Assembly (NCBI GenBank): GCA_029204225.1
Contig: MU832251.1
Coordinates: 1 to 64,000, forward strand
Direction: 5' to 3'
DNA: 64,000 nucleotides
Origin: Diphasiastrum complanatum
Lineage: Eukaryota; Streptophyta; Lycopodiopsida; Lycopodiales; Lycopodiaceae
The notes beneath the pieces were generated by a model. The model was not told where the DNA came from, did no database searches, and saw nothing but the letters and a program-made list of their open reading frames with translations. A program made the translations under genes and the position numbers. Position 1 is the first letter of the stretch; each line of letters starts with the position of its first letter. Below are positions 32,076 to 43,405 of the stretch, piece after piece.

Positions 32076-32784
32076 GTCCTCGCGTGGTGGATGAGTTCTC
32101 AAATTTAAGACCTCCGAGATCGAGGCCGACAAAGAATTGGACAAAATACCTGCATTGGGAGAGCAGCCGACATGGAGAATCACGGTTTTTGAGAAAACTC
32201 CGGAATCAATTAGGAGTTACGTCGCCAGCCCTCGCCAGTTGCGGGTAGATCCTTATTATGTGACAATGCCGCGAAGACAAAAATGAAAAGATTTGGGATT
32301 GGCTATGGATAAAATCACCATCCATACGCCCAATTGGCCAATCATCCATCAGTCTCACAACTGGAACATTTCAGTGGAATTCCACCGGGCCTTACAAGCA
32401 TATCAAAGAGAGTATGTCCACTCTCCGGATCCAATGGTGCGACAATCAGCAATGTTTGCAAAAGGTCTAACTTTGTTGGCGTCAGTGGCAACCAAATGGG
32501 ACGATTGCCTTCCTACTCTGGCATTCGATCCAAATAAGCCGATGGCCTCAGAGCAAATCAAAGATTGGCTGCCGGTTGCTCGACTGTATTTTCGTGCGGC
32601 TATGATGGGAGGCTCTTGGGAATCTCGCTTCACCTCATGGACAACTTCCAAGTGGATTGCTGGAGCCCACCGTTGTTTCCTGCCGCATAATTTGGATTTC
32701 AATACTGCACGTCTTGACTTTATGGAGAAGGCGCAGTATCATTTAATTAAGATTCGGCGCGAAGCCAATAAAAGTCCCCAATAA
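31960..32784 (+). pseudogene. Gypsy extra ORF, C-terminal domain
   Basis: Third-frame continuation: LRAKKLYKWIHGLIRAW, VEDQIQTFLKQHPHE, stop at about 32,092, FKTSEIEADKELDKIPALGE, EKTPESIRSYVASPRQLRVD, stop at about 32,284, then open to 32,784 with IHTPNWPIIHQSHNWNISVE, YVHSPDPMVRQSAMFAKGL, DWLPVARLYFRAAMMGG and AQYHLIKIRREAN. A tryptophan-rich, probably helical domain of about 160 residues with no family I recognise. Together the three parts would make a protein of about 940 residues, interrupted by two frame changes and two stops. Confidence 0.55.
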
Positions 32785-32819
32785 CTGCATATTGTAGGTG
32801 TCGTGAGACCGCCACCAGT

Positions 32820-32834
32820 TTTGGTGGGAGATAC
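32820..32834 (+). promoter_or_regulatory. Gypsy polypurine tract
   Basis: Purine-rich TTGGTGGGAGATAC directly before the 3' LTR, the expected primer for plus-strand synthesis. Confidence 0.65.
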
Positions 32835-33582
32835 TGTTGGAGGGTTTGTGGATCCCAAGGCAATCCTAACCCTAGTTAATAAGTGAGAGGGATTTGGCAC
32901 CCTGCGTGTGTAAGTCCAACATGATGATCACATAGTTATTTGATTGATTAGTTAAAAGTCAATAAAAGGACTTTAGGTCTTTTTGCGGGACTTTTAATGT
33001 CGCAGGGCCTAAATGTCAAGTTAGTGAATAAAGTTGGGTTTCCCTCCAATTTTGATGGTTCCCACACTTTTTTAAACTTGAATAAAAAGAGAGGCAAGAC
33101 TGGACCAATAGGATTCAAAGGCCAGGGTCCTCTGCTCTACTATAAAAAGGGACCAACTCGAGTTGTTCCTCATGTTCATTTCCTCATTTCAATAAAGCAG
33201 ATTGGTTCTCTTTAGAAATGGATTGATGAATGTCCTTGCTCTTCCTTCATTTTCCTCCATTTTTCATGCTTTCTTTGGATTTTGCTAATTGTTGGATCTA
33301 ATCATTATTGGGATTGCTATTTCTTATGCTTTTTGTGAGAGAGAAAGGGAGAGAGAGAAGAGTAAGTTTCTATCATTGTTGTGGATTTAGGGTTAATGGA
33401 AGTAGGGTTAATGAATGTAGTGTTAATGGATGTTAGTGTTAGATCCTCCATTCATGTTGAAATCTGAACTATACTATCGCTCTCATGGGAACGAACCTCC
33501 GCGTGACAACTAACTCCGTCTCTTTGATGCTAGATTGACTAGATCTTGGATTCAGGTTAGGCAAGGAAAGAAACCCACTACA
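32835..33582 (+). repeat. Gypsy 3' LTR
   Basis: Direct repeat of 21,243-21,988; starts TGTTGG, ends ACTACA, followed by the target duplication TTGAA. Confidence 0.93.
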
Positions 33583-34213
33583 TTGAAAAGTCTTACTTGA
33601 TCTTGATGTATATCTCTTGTAAGGTAACCTATGTGACTTTTATAAAGCACATTGCTCACAAACATGATTCATGCTAGTTAGAGATTTGGGAAGACCAAAA
33701 ACAACTTGCCTCTTTGCCATCACCTCCAATGACTTGTAGTTGAGATGCTCCAATATCTTGTGCCACACCTCTTTCATTGACAATTGCTCCTTTGCCATAC
33801 ATCCAACTTGGTTAGCAACAACACAAGCATAAAGTTTGAACAACTTACCTTGTCTCTTCACTTTTGCAATCAATTCATCCTCCTCCTTGATCAAACATGC
33901 ATCACCAACAAACTCCACGTTAAATCCCTTGTCAAACATTTGACTTACACTAAGAATATTCTTAATGATAGATGGAATGAACAAAACATCCTTCAAATCC
34001 TTAATGCTTTCACTAATGCATGCTAGTTCATCATTCAAAGCTTTAACCCTAAAAAAAAAAAGCATGAGCACTTTCATTCTTCTTTTGAAAACTTTGAAAA
34101 AATTTCTCCTTAGGTTTAGAAGACTAGATGTAGACATGGACTCATAATTTAACCTTCTTCAAGGTTTTCCAAGATTCACTAGATGTTGTGCACTTACCAA
34201 CTTCCTTGAGAAG
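33583..34213 (-). pseudogene. Copia E, piece 2 (gag to integrase, internally deleted)
   Basis: Minus strand. From the right: KEVGKCTTSSESW (gag, about 34,165-34,208), a frameshift, RVKALNDELACISESI (34,000-34,050), then a direct jump to LKDVLFIPSIIKNILSVSQM (33,930-33,990), CVVANQVGCMAKEQLSMKEV and GLPKSLTSMNHVCEQCAL (33,640-33,700), and KSHRLPYKR beyond the stop. All match Copia B (44,900-46,150). About 700 bases covering the gag zinc knuckle and protease active site are missing. Bounded by the Gypsy target site on the left and the Copia A target site AGAAG (34,209-34,213) on the right. Confidence 0.85.
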
Positions 34214-34950
34214 TGTTGAATTTCACACGTGTGGACTGTCCACTACATGTACTTGTGATCTGCTAAGGTGTGTAGATGCACCAAGATCAAGACTAGATTG
34301 AGATTCAAGATCAATCTTGAATCCTATGGCAAAAACACACTACTACATGGATTCAATCACTTCCAACTCTCACTCACACGTGTGGGAAGTATTCAAAAAA
34401 TAATCTAAGTAAAAACAAGCTGCTCTCCTCGGGTAGAGAGAGAAAATGCATCATGAGCTCTCGGATAGAGAGAGAAAGCTAGAAATCCAATAACTCACAA
34501 AATCCATGAAATCACCAAATCAATTGACTTCAAAATGAGGAGTACAATGATACTAGTAGGTGCACGAGCTACCACTATGCTTAACTATGATTGGACCATA
34601 TTTTGTCACCTCTTGATCCTATTGGATCATTGATCTATGCACCTCTTAATTCTATTGGACTATATTCAAGCACACCTCAATTTCCTATTGGACCTCACAA
34701 GGTTCCACCTCTAAATCCTATTGGACCTCTTGGAATTCATCAAACAAAAACTTTACACTTGTCTACACTCTAATTAGCAAGTGTTTAGCCTCTTACTCTA
34801 TTTTGGCTCAATAGTGGCATTACAAGTGGAAATGCATAATTTGCCATCTATGCCAAATTTATTCCTATCAACATCCTACACCTAGATGCTTGATGTAAAA
34901 AACATAAGACCCCTATATCTAACATAGATAATCTTTTTCAATTCTTCACA
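34214..34950 (-). repeat. Copia A 3' LTR
   Basis: Plus-strand start TGTTGAATTTCACACGTGTG and end ATTCTTCACA. The polypurine tract AGGAGGAG (minus strand) lies at 34,951-34,958. Confidence 0.93.
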
Positions 34951-35039
34951 CTCCTCCTAAAAAATTATCTATGAAGATTTGAGCATTGATCTTGATATAA
35001 CTCCAAGATTAGATCTATGCTTGATGAAAGCACTTTTGC

Positions 35040-36217
35040 TCAAAGGCTTGTGAGTAGATCGGCAATACAAGAGGACGAGTTGACATGCTCCAAATAGATT
35101 TCTCCTCCAATAAGCTTTTCTCTCACAAAATGGTGTGCCACTTCTATGTGCTTGCTTCTTGCATGAAATATGGGATTATTGGCAAGAGCTTGGGCCGAGA
35201 TGTTATCACACTTGATCATTGGTAGATCATCCTCCTTGATGCACTTTAGTCCATTAATAACCTCTTGATCCAAAGCACTTCTTTGGTAGTTGTAGTGAGT
35301 GCTTTGTACTCGACCTCACATGAAGAGAGAGATATAGTATCTTGCTTTTTGGAAAGCCAAGATATTAGATTGCCTCCAAAAAAGATAGTGTATGCACTAA
35401 TAGACTTTCGATCCATCTTGTCACTTGCAAAGTCCGAATCCGAGTAGCCAATAATGGATAGATCTTCACTTTTATAGAGTAGACCATAATCACAAGATAA
35501 AGATACATATCTTAGAATCCTCTTGGCCATCTTCCAATGATGGATCTTAGGATCTTGCATAAATTGACTCAATTTGTGCACACAAAAACTAAGATCGGGC
35601 CTAGTAATGGTAAGCCAAATCAAGGAGCCTACAAGACTCCTAAAAAGTGTGATGTCCTCAAAGGATCTTTCATCACCTTTATTAGGATCTTTTACAATTT
35701 GCTCCATTGGAGTATCTATGCTCTTAGAATTTTTCATATGAAATTTTTTCAACATAGAATGAGCATATCTAGATTGGCATATAAAGACATGATTTTCATA
35801 AAAATCAATTTCTAGGCCTAGGATGTAATGTATCTCTCCTAGATCTTGCATTTTAAACTCACATCCAAGTGCTAGCTTGGTTTCATCAACTAGCTTGATA
35901 CAACTTCCACAAAGAATAATGTCATCAACATAAATTAGAAGAATGACAATATTGCTATCAACAAACTTTAGATACATGGAAGGATCATAGTCACTAAGAG
36001 TAAATCCTAGTGAGATAAGAAAAGAGTTAAGTCTTGAATACCATGATCTTGGTGCTTGCTTGAGTCCATAAAGACTTTTGAAGAGCAAGCACACTTTGGA
36101 CTCATCCTTGATGAATCCTTGAGGTTGTTCCATATAGATCTCCTCCTCAAGATAACCATTTAAAAAAGCATTTGATACATCTAATTTGGAACACCTTCCA
36201 CTTGAAAAAACAAGCAA
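35040..36217 (-). pseudogene. Copia A RT C-terminal half and RNase H
   Basis: Minus strand. 36,217-35,246: LDVSNAFLNGYLEEEIYMEQ, SLYGLKQAPRSWYSRLNSFL, LLIYVDDIILCG (catalytic YVDD, about 35,930-35,960), LGLEIDFYENHVFI, GSLIWLTITRPDLSFCVHKL, YSDSDFASDKMDRKSISAY (RNase H Asp box) and LSSCEVEYKALTTTTKEVLW (RNase H Glu). A frameshift near 35,250-35,275 leads to the last part, FHARSKHIEVAHHFVREKLI (35,120-35,180). All catalytic motifs look intact despite the frameshifts. Confidence 0.88.
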
Positions 36218-36929
36218 GAGAAATAAGAATTCTTATTGTCACCATCTTTGCAACGGGTGCAAAGGTCTCCTCATAATCAAGACCATGGATTTGAGCAAAT
36301 CCTTTGGCACATAATCTTTCTTTATGCTTGTTGATGGTGCCATCATGATTGAACTTGATCCGAAATAACCACTTGCAACCAATCACATGCTTGTTGGAAG
36401 GAGGATCCACAAGCTCCCAAGTATTGTTGGTGATCAATGCATCATACTCTTGCTTCATGGCATCATACCACTCCTTGGTATTGAGCGCCTCTTGTACATT
36501 CTTTGGCTCTTCATGAGAGACATAAAAAACATAATTAGTGGAATCAAGATCCACTTGTTTGCCTTTGTCAACATATGAGAGCCTCTTAGGCTCGGATCTA
36601 TCTCTCATGGATCTTCTTGGTGAAAAAATCTGAGGAGAGTCTTCTTCAAATCTCGACCCCATCACATCATGATTGTCTTCAAAATCAATAATCGATGATG
36701 CATCCATAGATTTCTTGATCTCGGCCTCTTCAAATGATGAGTGTTGATCTTCATGAAAGACAACATCTCTACTTTCAATAACTTGAGAAGTAGAGAGTAT
36801 AAAGACTCTATAGGTTGGTGGATGAGTATCCAACCATGATCCCTTTGCATGCACTAGGATCTTCCTTCTTACTTGTTTCCAAGGGAATATGGACAAAGCA
36901 TAAGCATCCAAAAACTCTAAGGTGATCAA
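36147..36929 (-). pseudogene. Copia A integrase-RT linker and RT N-terminus
   Basis: Minus strand. VESRDVVFHEDQHSS-like linker (about 36,730-36,790), basic/proline patch SPRRSMRDRSEPKRLSYVDK, DAMKQEYDALITNNTWELVD, PPSNKHVIGCKWLFRIKFNH and DYEETFAPVAKMVTIRILI (about 36,215-36,275). The frame changes near 36,180-36,217 into the RT half and near 36,830-36,900 from integrase. Confidence 0.85.
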
Positions 36930-39006
36930 CCTTAGGCTTCTTCAAAAATAAGATTTCAAATGGTGACTTTCCTCCAAGAGCTATATGTGAGATCCTATTG
37001 CAAAGATAATTTGCACAATTAATGGCTTTTCCCCAAAAATCTTTGGGCAAAGATGCCTCAATTCTCATAGATTTTGCACATTCACATAGAGATCTATTCT
37101 TTCTCTCGGCCACTCCATTTTGAGATGGAGAGTAGGCACAAGAAAACTCTTTTTTAATGCCTTCAAGCTAACAAAAACCTTGAAATTTATTGGAGATATA
37201 TTCACCACCTCCATCACTTCTAAGAGCTTTAATCTTGAATGAGAATTGCTTCTCTACATAAGCTTTGAAAATAAGGAAATGATCAAACACCATAGATTTT
37301 GATGCAAGAAGATATATCCAAGTGAATCTTGTGTAATCATCAATGAAAGTAACAAAACAAGTGGCTCCTCCCTTGCTTGTAGTTGATGAGAAATGCACAT
37401 ATGAGTGGATTAACTCCAAAGGATGCTTGCTTTTGATAGAAGATCTTGTAAATGGCTTTTTGTGAGATTTAGCAATAGCACAAGGCTCACAAGGCTTGAT
37501 CTTCTTGGAGAATGACTTTGGCAAGCCAATAGCTTTGGATTCTTTGATCATAGAGAGCATGGATTTGTAGTTGGGATGTCCCAACCTCCTATGCCATAAT
37601 TCCTTCATAGAGAGCTTGTTCACAAGAGCAACATTACAAGCATTCACATACTCATTTGGATCTAGTTTATAGATGCCACCAAATCTAGATCCTAATGCAA
37701 GTATCTCATCATTCTTCTTAATAGTGCAAGTATCAACATTGAATTTTACATCAAGGCCATTATCAAGCAATTGGCCAACACTAATAAGATTCTTGGTAAG
37801 CTTAGGTACATAAAGAACTCTAGAGAGAGAAAGAACTTTAGAGGATGCAAGCTTCAAGGGAATGTTCCCTATGCCTTCAATAGGACATTCAAAATCATTT
37901 GCAGTGTATATTGATTTCTTGACTCCATCATAAGGTGCAATAGAAGAGAAAGAGTCCTTGGAGCTACACATATGTGAAGAGGCTCCACTATCAATATACC
38001 ATAGGCCGTCCTTCTTGAAAGGAGTAGATGAGAAACTAGAGACCATAAGAGATCCCTCTCCATCACTTGCAATAGTGTCTTCCTTCTCATTGGTAATATT
38101 GGCTTGCTTGAGTTGATTCTTCTTTTTGAAGGAATTGGTGGCATAATGACCTTTCTTGCCACAATAAAAGCACTTGATCTTCTTCTTCTTCTTGAGCTTG
38201 GATGATGAAGCATTAGAGGAATCATCTTCCTCCTCATCTTTGTCTTTGGATTTGACTTTGTCCTTGCTTGAGGATTGTTGATGTTGGTTCTTGCTCCTCT
38301 CTTTGTGCTTATCCTTGGCAAAGAGAGCTTTGCCATCATTATGAGTGAGAGAAAGCTTGGTCATCCTCAAGAGCTTGTACTCTTGTCTTGATTCTTCTGA
38401 AATTAGCACACTTTGGAGAGCCTCCAAACTTGGTAGCTCCTCCTTAATGGCATAGGATTGGACAAGGTTATCAAATTCACTTCTCAAGCCATTGAGAATG
38501 ACTTGAACTAGCTCATTTTGATTGATGGAATCACCAATGCAAGCAAGCTCTCTATGAATATCTTTTACTCTCAAAACATAACTAGATGCACTCTCATCAC
38601 TCTTTTGGCTACTTTGAAAGATTTGATTCCTAAGAGTGAGAAGCCTAGAGGTATTCTTAGCCTCATAGATAGTCTTGAGATAGTCCCAAGCTTCTTTGGC
38701 TGTTGTACAAGTACCTATCTCCCTCAATATCTCATTAGAGACATTCATCTTAATGTAGTGGAGAGCCATCCTAGCTCTCTTTTTGTATTTTTGAACCTCT
38801 TGAAGAACTTGAGGTTCTTCTTCAAGGCCAAGAACTATGTCTATCACGTCTTGAAGGATCAAGATGGACTCCATCCTCATTTTCCAAATTGAATAATTTG
38901 AAGTGGTCAATCTTTCACTTGGTTCCAACAAGGATGAACCCATTGAAGACATTTGAAGTGAAGAAAACTCAAATGATGAACAATAAATGTTGTTACACAC
39001 TTTCAA
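36808..39006 (-). pseudogene. Copia A Gag, protease and integrase
   Basis: Minus strand, one frame with a single stop at about 37,168. Gag: LTTSNYSIWKMRMESILIL, KEAWDYLKTIYEAKNTSRLL, ELVQVILNGLRSEFDNLVQS; zinc knuckle CFYCGKKGHYATNSF, where the fourth ligand is Ser instead of Cys. Protease: LWYIDSGASSHMCSSKD. Integrase: ELWHRRLGHPNYKSMLSM and CEPCAIAKSHKK (HHCC), FVTFIDDYTRFTWIYLL (Asp), LRSDGGGEYISNKF (Asp), stop, NGVAERKNRSLCECAK (Glu), VDHLRVFGCLCFVHIPLE. The start at 39,006 is upstream of the likelier ATG for MSSMGSSLLEPSERLTTSNY. Confidence 0.88.
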
Positions 39007-39695
39007 TAGGATCCAATAATTGAGTACTATCTCCTCCTATGAAAGATCTTACAACAATTTGTGAATTGATTCTCACTAGCTACTCAAATCTCTCTAAAAC
39101 AAGATCTATTTCACATCAAATGATGGAGTATAGGCAAAGTTAGGATCTAACACTCTTAGCACGTGTGAAATACACTAAGAAACCAAATTTGACTCAAATA
39201 CAATGATATTGCATGAAACAAAGTGGCTAAGATCTCAAAACAGTGCCTAGATCACATATAGATGAGATTGGCAAGCATACAACTATGATTTTGGATCAAC
39301 CAAGCAATCTCTTGACCAAACTGAATGTGTCCACCCAGGTCTAGGTGCCCTACCTAACCCTCTTCAAAAGCTTATACTTTTGATTGGCTCAACCAAATGG
39401 AATGAAACTGATTGCAATAGAAACTAGACAAAAATAGTTTCAAAACAAGCTATCAAGCAAGATAAATGGATCAAACATGAGAGAGAACTTCCAAACTGAA
39501 ATTGGATGTTCCTCACACGTGTATGAGCACTTGATTTTGTACAGTACCAGGTCAGATCCAATCAATGTCCTTTTGATCTCTTTTGATCCAAGATTGAACA
39601 AGATAGCTAGGAAAATGGGCCTTGACAACTTCTAGCTCAAGATTGATGAAATTTTTTTCACTTAGATGGATCAAAATGCATGGTAACCTTAGGTA

Positions 39696-39708
39696 GGCTC
39701 TGATACCA
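39696..39708 (-). promoter_or_regulatory. Copia A primer-binding site (initiator Met tRNA)
   Basis: Minus strand TGGTATCAGAGCC immediately inside the 5' LTR, complementary to the 3' end of initiator tRNA-Met, as in most plant Copia elements. Confidence 0.9.
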
Positions 39709-40445
39709 TGTTGAATTTCACACGTGTGGACTGTCCACTACATGTACTTGTGATCTGCTAAGGTGTGTAGATGCACCAAGATCAAGACTAGATTGAGATT
39801 CAAGATCAATCTTGAATCCTATGGCAAAAACACACTACTACATGGATTCAATCACTTCCAACTCTCACTCACACGTGTGGGAAGTATTCAAAAAATAATC
39901 TAAGTAAAAACAAGATGCTCTCCTTGGGTAGAGAGAGAAAATGCATCATGAGCTCTCGGATAGAGAGAGAAAGCTAGAAATCCAATAACTCACAAAATCC
40001 ATGAAATCACCAAATCAATTGACTTCAAAATGAGGAGTACAATGATACTAGTAGGTGCACGAGCTACCACTATGCTTAACTATGATTGGACCATATTTTG
40101 TCACCTCTTGATCCTATTGGATCATTGATCTATGCACCTCTTAATTCTATTGGACTATATTCAAGCACACCTCAATTTCCTATTGGACCTCACAAGGTTC
40201 TACCTCTAAATCCTATTGGACCTCTTGGAATTCATCAAACAAAAACTTTACACTTGTCTACACTCTAATTAGCAAGTGTTTAGCCTCTTACTCTATTTTG
40301 GCTCAATAGTGGCATTACAAGTGGAAATGCATAATTTGCCATCTATGCCAAATTTATTCCTATCAACATCCTACACCTAGATGCTTGATGTAAAAAACAT
40401 AAGACCCCTATATCTAACATAGATAATATTTTTCAATTCTTCACA
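39709..40445 (-). repeat. Copia A 5' LTR
   Basis: Direct repeat of 34,214-34,950, same length, about four substitutions by eye. Followed by target duplication AGAAG. Confidence 0.93.
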
Positions 40446-40640
40446 AGAAGTTCATTAGTCATATCCATCTTCATCATGTGTAGAGCTTTCTTTGCTCTCT
40501 TGTCATATCTCAATTGCTCTTGAGGTGCCAAAGTTCTCTTCTCCACACCTACAACAATATCCATCAACTCATTCATCTCTAGCAAGGACTCCATCCTCAC
40601 CTTTCAAGTTGAATAGTTGCTTGAGGTTGTTGGAATTCGA
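40446..40640 (-). pseudogene. Copia E, piece 3 (Gag N-terminus)
   Basis: Minus strand: VRMESLLEMNELMDIVVGVE, LAPQEQLRYDKRAKKALHM and KMDMTNEL, matching Copia B Gag residues about 18-72. Continues across the Copia A insertion into piece 2. The 5' end is cut at about 40,640, where unrelated sequence begins. Confidence 0.85.
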
Positions 40641-42195
40641 TGCTCAGCCTCAATCCATTCAATAATGAGAAACTTGAAAAACCAGAAACAGAAGGCTCGA
40701 ATTTTTGAATAGAAAATTGAAAAATTCAGAATCGAGTTCGAAATGCAAATACAAGAAGGACAAATCCAAGGAAAGGTTATTCCTTTGTGGAAAGGTGAAT
40801 GAGACTTGGAGTCTCACAAAGACTTGCAAGATTTGTCTTCAAGAGTCCATCACAACACATGTCAAACCTTTTGAAATTTCTTATTTGGAAGTGCATTGTT
40901 TGGTTCAAGATGCAAAGATAGATGTCACTTTCATGAAAGCAATTTGGATTTATTTTATGTCCTTGGAAAGTATTTTGCTTGGAACTTTAGATAAATTCAA
41001 ACTTATTGTTATGATCCAAGAGAAATCAATCAAGAATAAGGAGGAGCAATCACAAAATGAAATAGTTTCATTTATGAGTCTCATGTCAACTTATGAACCA
41101 TTTTGCTTCGAAGAGATTTTTGTATCTCAAAGGTGGATTAAGGCAATAGTAGTTGAGTGTGATGCCTTAAAAGATAGTAAAGTATGTTTTCCTTGTAAGC
41201 CTACATTAGATATGAAGTCAAGGAAATGGAAATGTCTCCATAATGTAGGATCTTTTGGTCTCAATAAGATCATGAATGATGTGTTTATTCATAAAGATGA
41301 AAATTGTAAGTTTTCAATCTTAAAGGCAAGTTGTAAACTTCTTATGAGAATAAGTGAAGCATCCAAAGTGGACACTTATATCCATAACCAAGTAGTTAGC
41401 CTTATTGAGATGGAAATATCTTTTGATTTCAATATCAAAAAAATCATGCCAAGTTGTGGTGATTTTTGGACTTATGATTCTAGCATAAGTAATCTTGATA
41501 ATCATAGGAAGTGCATATTGTATGGTCATAATTGTTGTGATCATTATGAGACATGGAGGTCTCGGATTTCCGTCAAGAAAGAGCACCATGAAGAGGATCT
41601 TAAAGAACCATCTCAAGGTTCAAGTGTGCCAAGGATTGAGGAGGAGATTCCTTCTCAAGGTTCAAGTGTGCCAAGGATTGAGGAGGAGATACCTTCTCAA
41701 GTTGTGATTCCAAAAAGAAACTCAAGAAACATGGTTGAGCCCATATGGCTCACATTTTAAGGGAAAGAGGAGCATATCTCATGTGGCATACATATCATAC
41801 TTACTTCTCTTATGTCATTTGATGAATCAATTTGCTTTAGTGAGATCATTGCATCTCAAAATTGGAGTAAAGACATAGTAGTTGAGTATATAGTCTCTCT
41901 TGAGAACATAGATGATGTTCCTAAAAGGTTGAAATTGATTTTAAATCAATTAGAAAGCAAATGGTTATTTTATCAAATGTATGCTCTTGAGTCATGCAAG
42001 AGCAAAAGTGATTTGTTCACTCATAGTTTGAAAATTTGTATTGAGGCGAATTGTAAACTCTTTATGAGAGTAAGTGAATCATCTTCTAAAGTAGCTTATC
42101 TCCATAATGAAGCATGTAACCTCATTGGATCTGAGATTAGCATGGTAAACAAGCATGAGGTTGTTGGGTCCAGTATCAAAATTTACAAGTATTAA
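40641..42195 (+). pseudogene. Rearranged Copia linker/RT-start fragments
   Basis: Plus strand. The open frame 40,705-41,760 (351 codons) holds STYEPFCFEEIFVSQRWIKA and IVVECDAL (41,085-41,165), the motif that opens Copia RT, then LKASCKLLMRISEASKVDTY (about 41,321-41,380), and ends in a linker with a duplicated 14-residue unit PSQGSSVPRIEEEI before RNSRNMVEPIWLTF. A second frame (41,812-42,195) repeats the same architecture: SFDESICFSEIIASQNWSKD, then ANCKLFMRVSESSSKVAYLH. So the unit RT-start plus CKL-MR-SE block occurs twice. The latter block is not part of normal Copia RT and I do not recognise it. Confidence 0.5.
41608..41691 (+). repeat. 42-bp in-frame tandem duplication
   Basis: Two nearly identical 42-base units (41,608-41,649 and 41,650-41,691) encoding PSQGSSVPRIEEEI twice; a third begins with the codons for PSQ. 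Confidence 0.9.
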
Positions 42196-42309
42196 AGAAT
42201 TTACAATGACTCGAAAATTATAATGACTCGAAAAATTATAGATTTTCCGAGTTGATCTCGTATCGAGAAATTCTGATTTTGGGTATAAAAAAATATAGGA
42301 TTTTTCGAG

Positions 42310-43405
42310 TCGATATGGTATCTAGAAAATTCGCACCTCAGCCCCCTTGCTTTGGTTGGTTTTCTTTTTGTAGCATCTTGAGGAAAAATATCCTCCCTTG
42401 CCACAAAGGTTGCACTTAGGATCCTTACTTTCCTTCAATAGGATGCCACCTATTGATGCCATGTGAAACAAGACCTGTGATATGATTCTACAAATGTAAT
42501 TTGTGACTCTCAACAGACTAGACTTGAACATACTCAATAATTTAAAAGGATCTCCAAAAGATCTAGCTCACAAACCTAAGAATCAATCTTCACACTAATG
42601 ACTAGTCACTTGGAAACTTTGCTTTGATCATTAAGACAAAAGCACACAATCTTTGAATCAAATCACAAAATCTATACTCCTATTGGGCTCAACAAATACC
42701 AATGACTCTTTCTTTTGAGAGTTGAAATGGATATGAAAAGATTTGGCACCTAGATTTTCCTTTTCACTTGACTAGTTCTCTCAACACTTGAGATTCTTGA
42801 ACAAAAGATGGGTTTTGTTTCAAAAACATGAAAATTTAATCACTTCTTTTGGACTCACTCTTGACCCAAATAATCTCATTCTTGAGATTTAGAATGAATT
42901 TGATTTGATTTGACAACAAACTATACCACCAATTTTCACAAAACATAGCATCTACTCTAGATCACTCAAACTTGACATGTACATTTGATTCAAACACATA
43001 AAATTAAGATCCAATCACCCCTTTTGGAATCCCCAAAGAATCTCACTCTTGAGATTTGGAATGGATTTGTGATAGTTTGATAACAACCTATGTCAAGAAT
43101 TTTTCACCAAGCTTAAAAAATCAAACACATAGAGATTCACAAAGATCCCAACCATCAATAAATTGAATTCATTCACCCCTAGTGGATTCCACCAATGACT
43201 CTACCTCTTAAGAGTTGGAATGAAATTCAAAATCAAAAGTTGTGATTCTTCTTTCTCACTAAGATATTGTGCTTCCAAGAGCTAATGCCACTTAGAAAGA
43301 TTTGATTACCTAGGAGAAGACAAATTCTCCACCAATAACAACACAATATGAGCTTCTAGATCTTGCCCTCTACAAAGGAAGGAACTCTTAGAAAATTGGA
43401 TCTCT
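42310..43405 (-). pseudogene. Copia C: gag knuckle fragment and leader part 1
   Basis: Minus strand. CNLCGKGGYFSSRC (42,380-42,421) is a zinc knuckle with Tyr replacing the His ligand, followed by YKKKTNQSKGAE. The rest (42,540-43,405) is AT-rich with no Gag core and appears to be leader. It is cut on the right by insertion of Copia B (target TCTCT) and resumes at 49,266. Confidence 0.5.

Larger units (their letters stand above)
21243..33582 (+). mobile_element. Complete Ty3/gypsy retrotransposon, 12.34 kb
   Basis: Two direct LTRs (746 and 748 bp) beginning TGTTGG, an exact 5-bp target duplication TTGAA (21,238-21,242 and 33,583-33,587), an Asp-tRNA-type primer site right after the 5' LTR, then gag, protease, RT, RNase H, integrase and a long extra ORF before the 3' LTR. 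The pol order (RT-RH-INT) is Gypsy; the primer-site type and the integrase tail ending in VNG-x-RL without a chromodomain point to the non-chromovirus Athila/Tat group, an inference. LTRs differ at roughly two to three dozen positions by eye (about 96% identical). Pol carries a deletion of the RT catalytic box plus stops, so it is non-autonomous. It inserted into Copia E. Confidence 0.93.
34214..40445 (-). mobile_element. Complete Ty1/copia element A, 6.23 kb
   Basis: LTRs of 737 bp each (34,214-34,950 and 39,709-40,445) differ at only about four positions by eye. Exact target duplication AGAAG (34,209-34,213 and 40,446-40,450). Initiator-Met primer site and polypurine tract are in place for minus-strand reading. 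One gag-pol region from 39,006 to 35,040 contains gag, protease, integrase, RT (YVDD) and RNase H, but with an in-frame stop and three frame changes. Inserted into the gag of Copia E. Confidence 0.93.

Noticed and set aside
29945-32784. Envelope protein in the Gypsy
   Set aside because: No signal peptide, membrane span or cleavage site could be seen; coiled coil alone is not sufficient.
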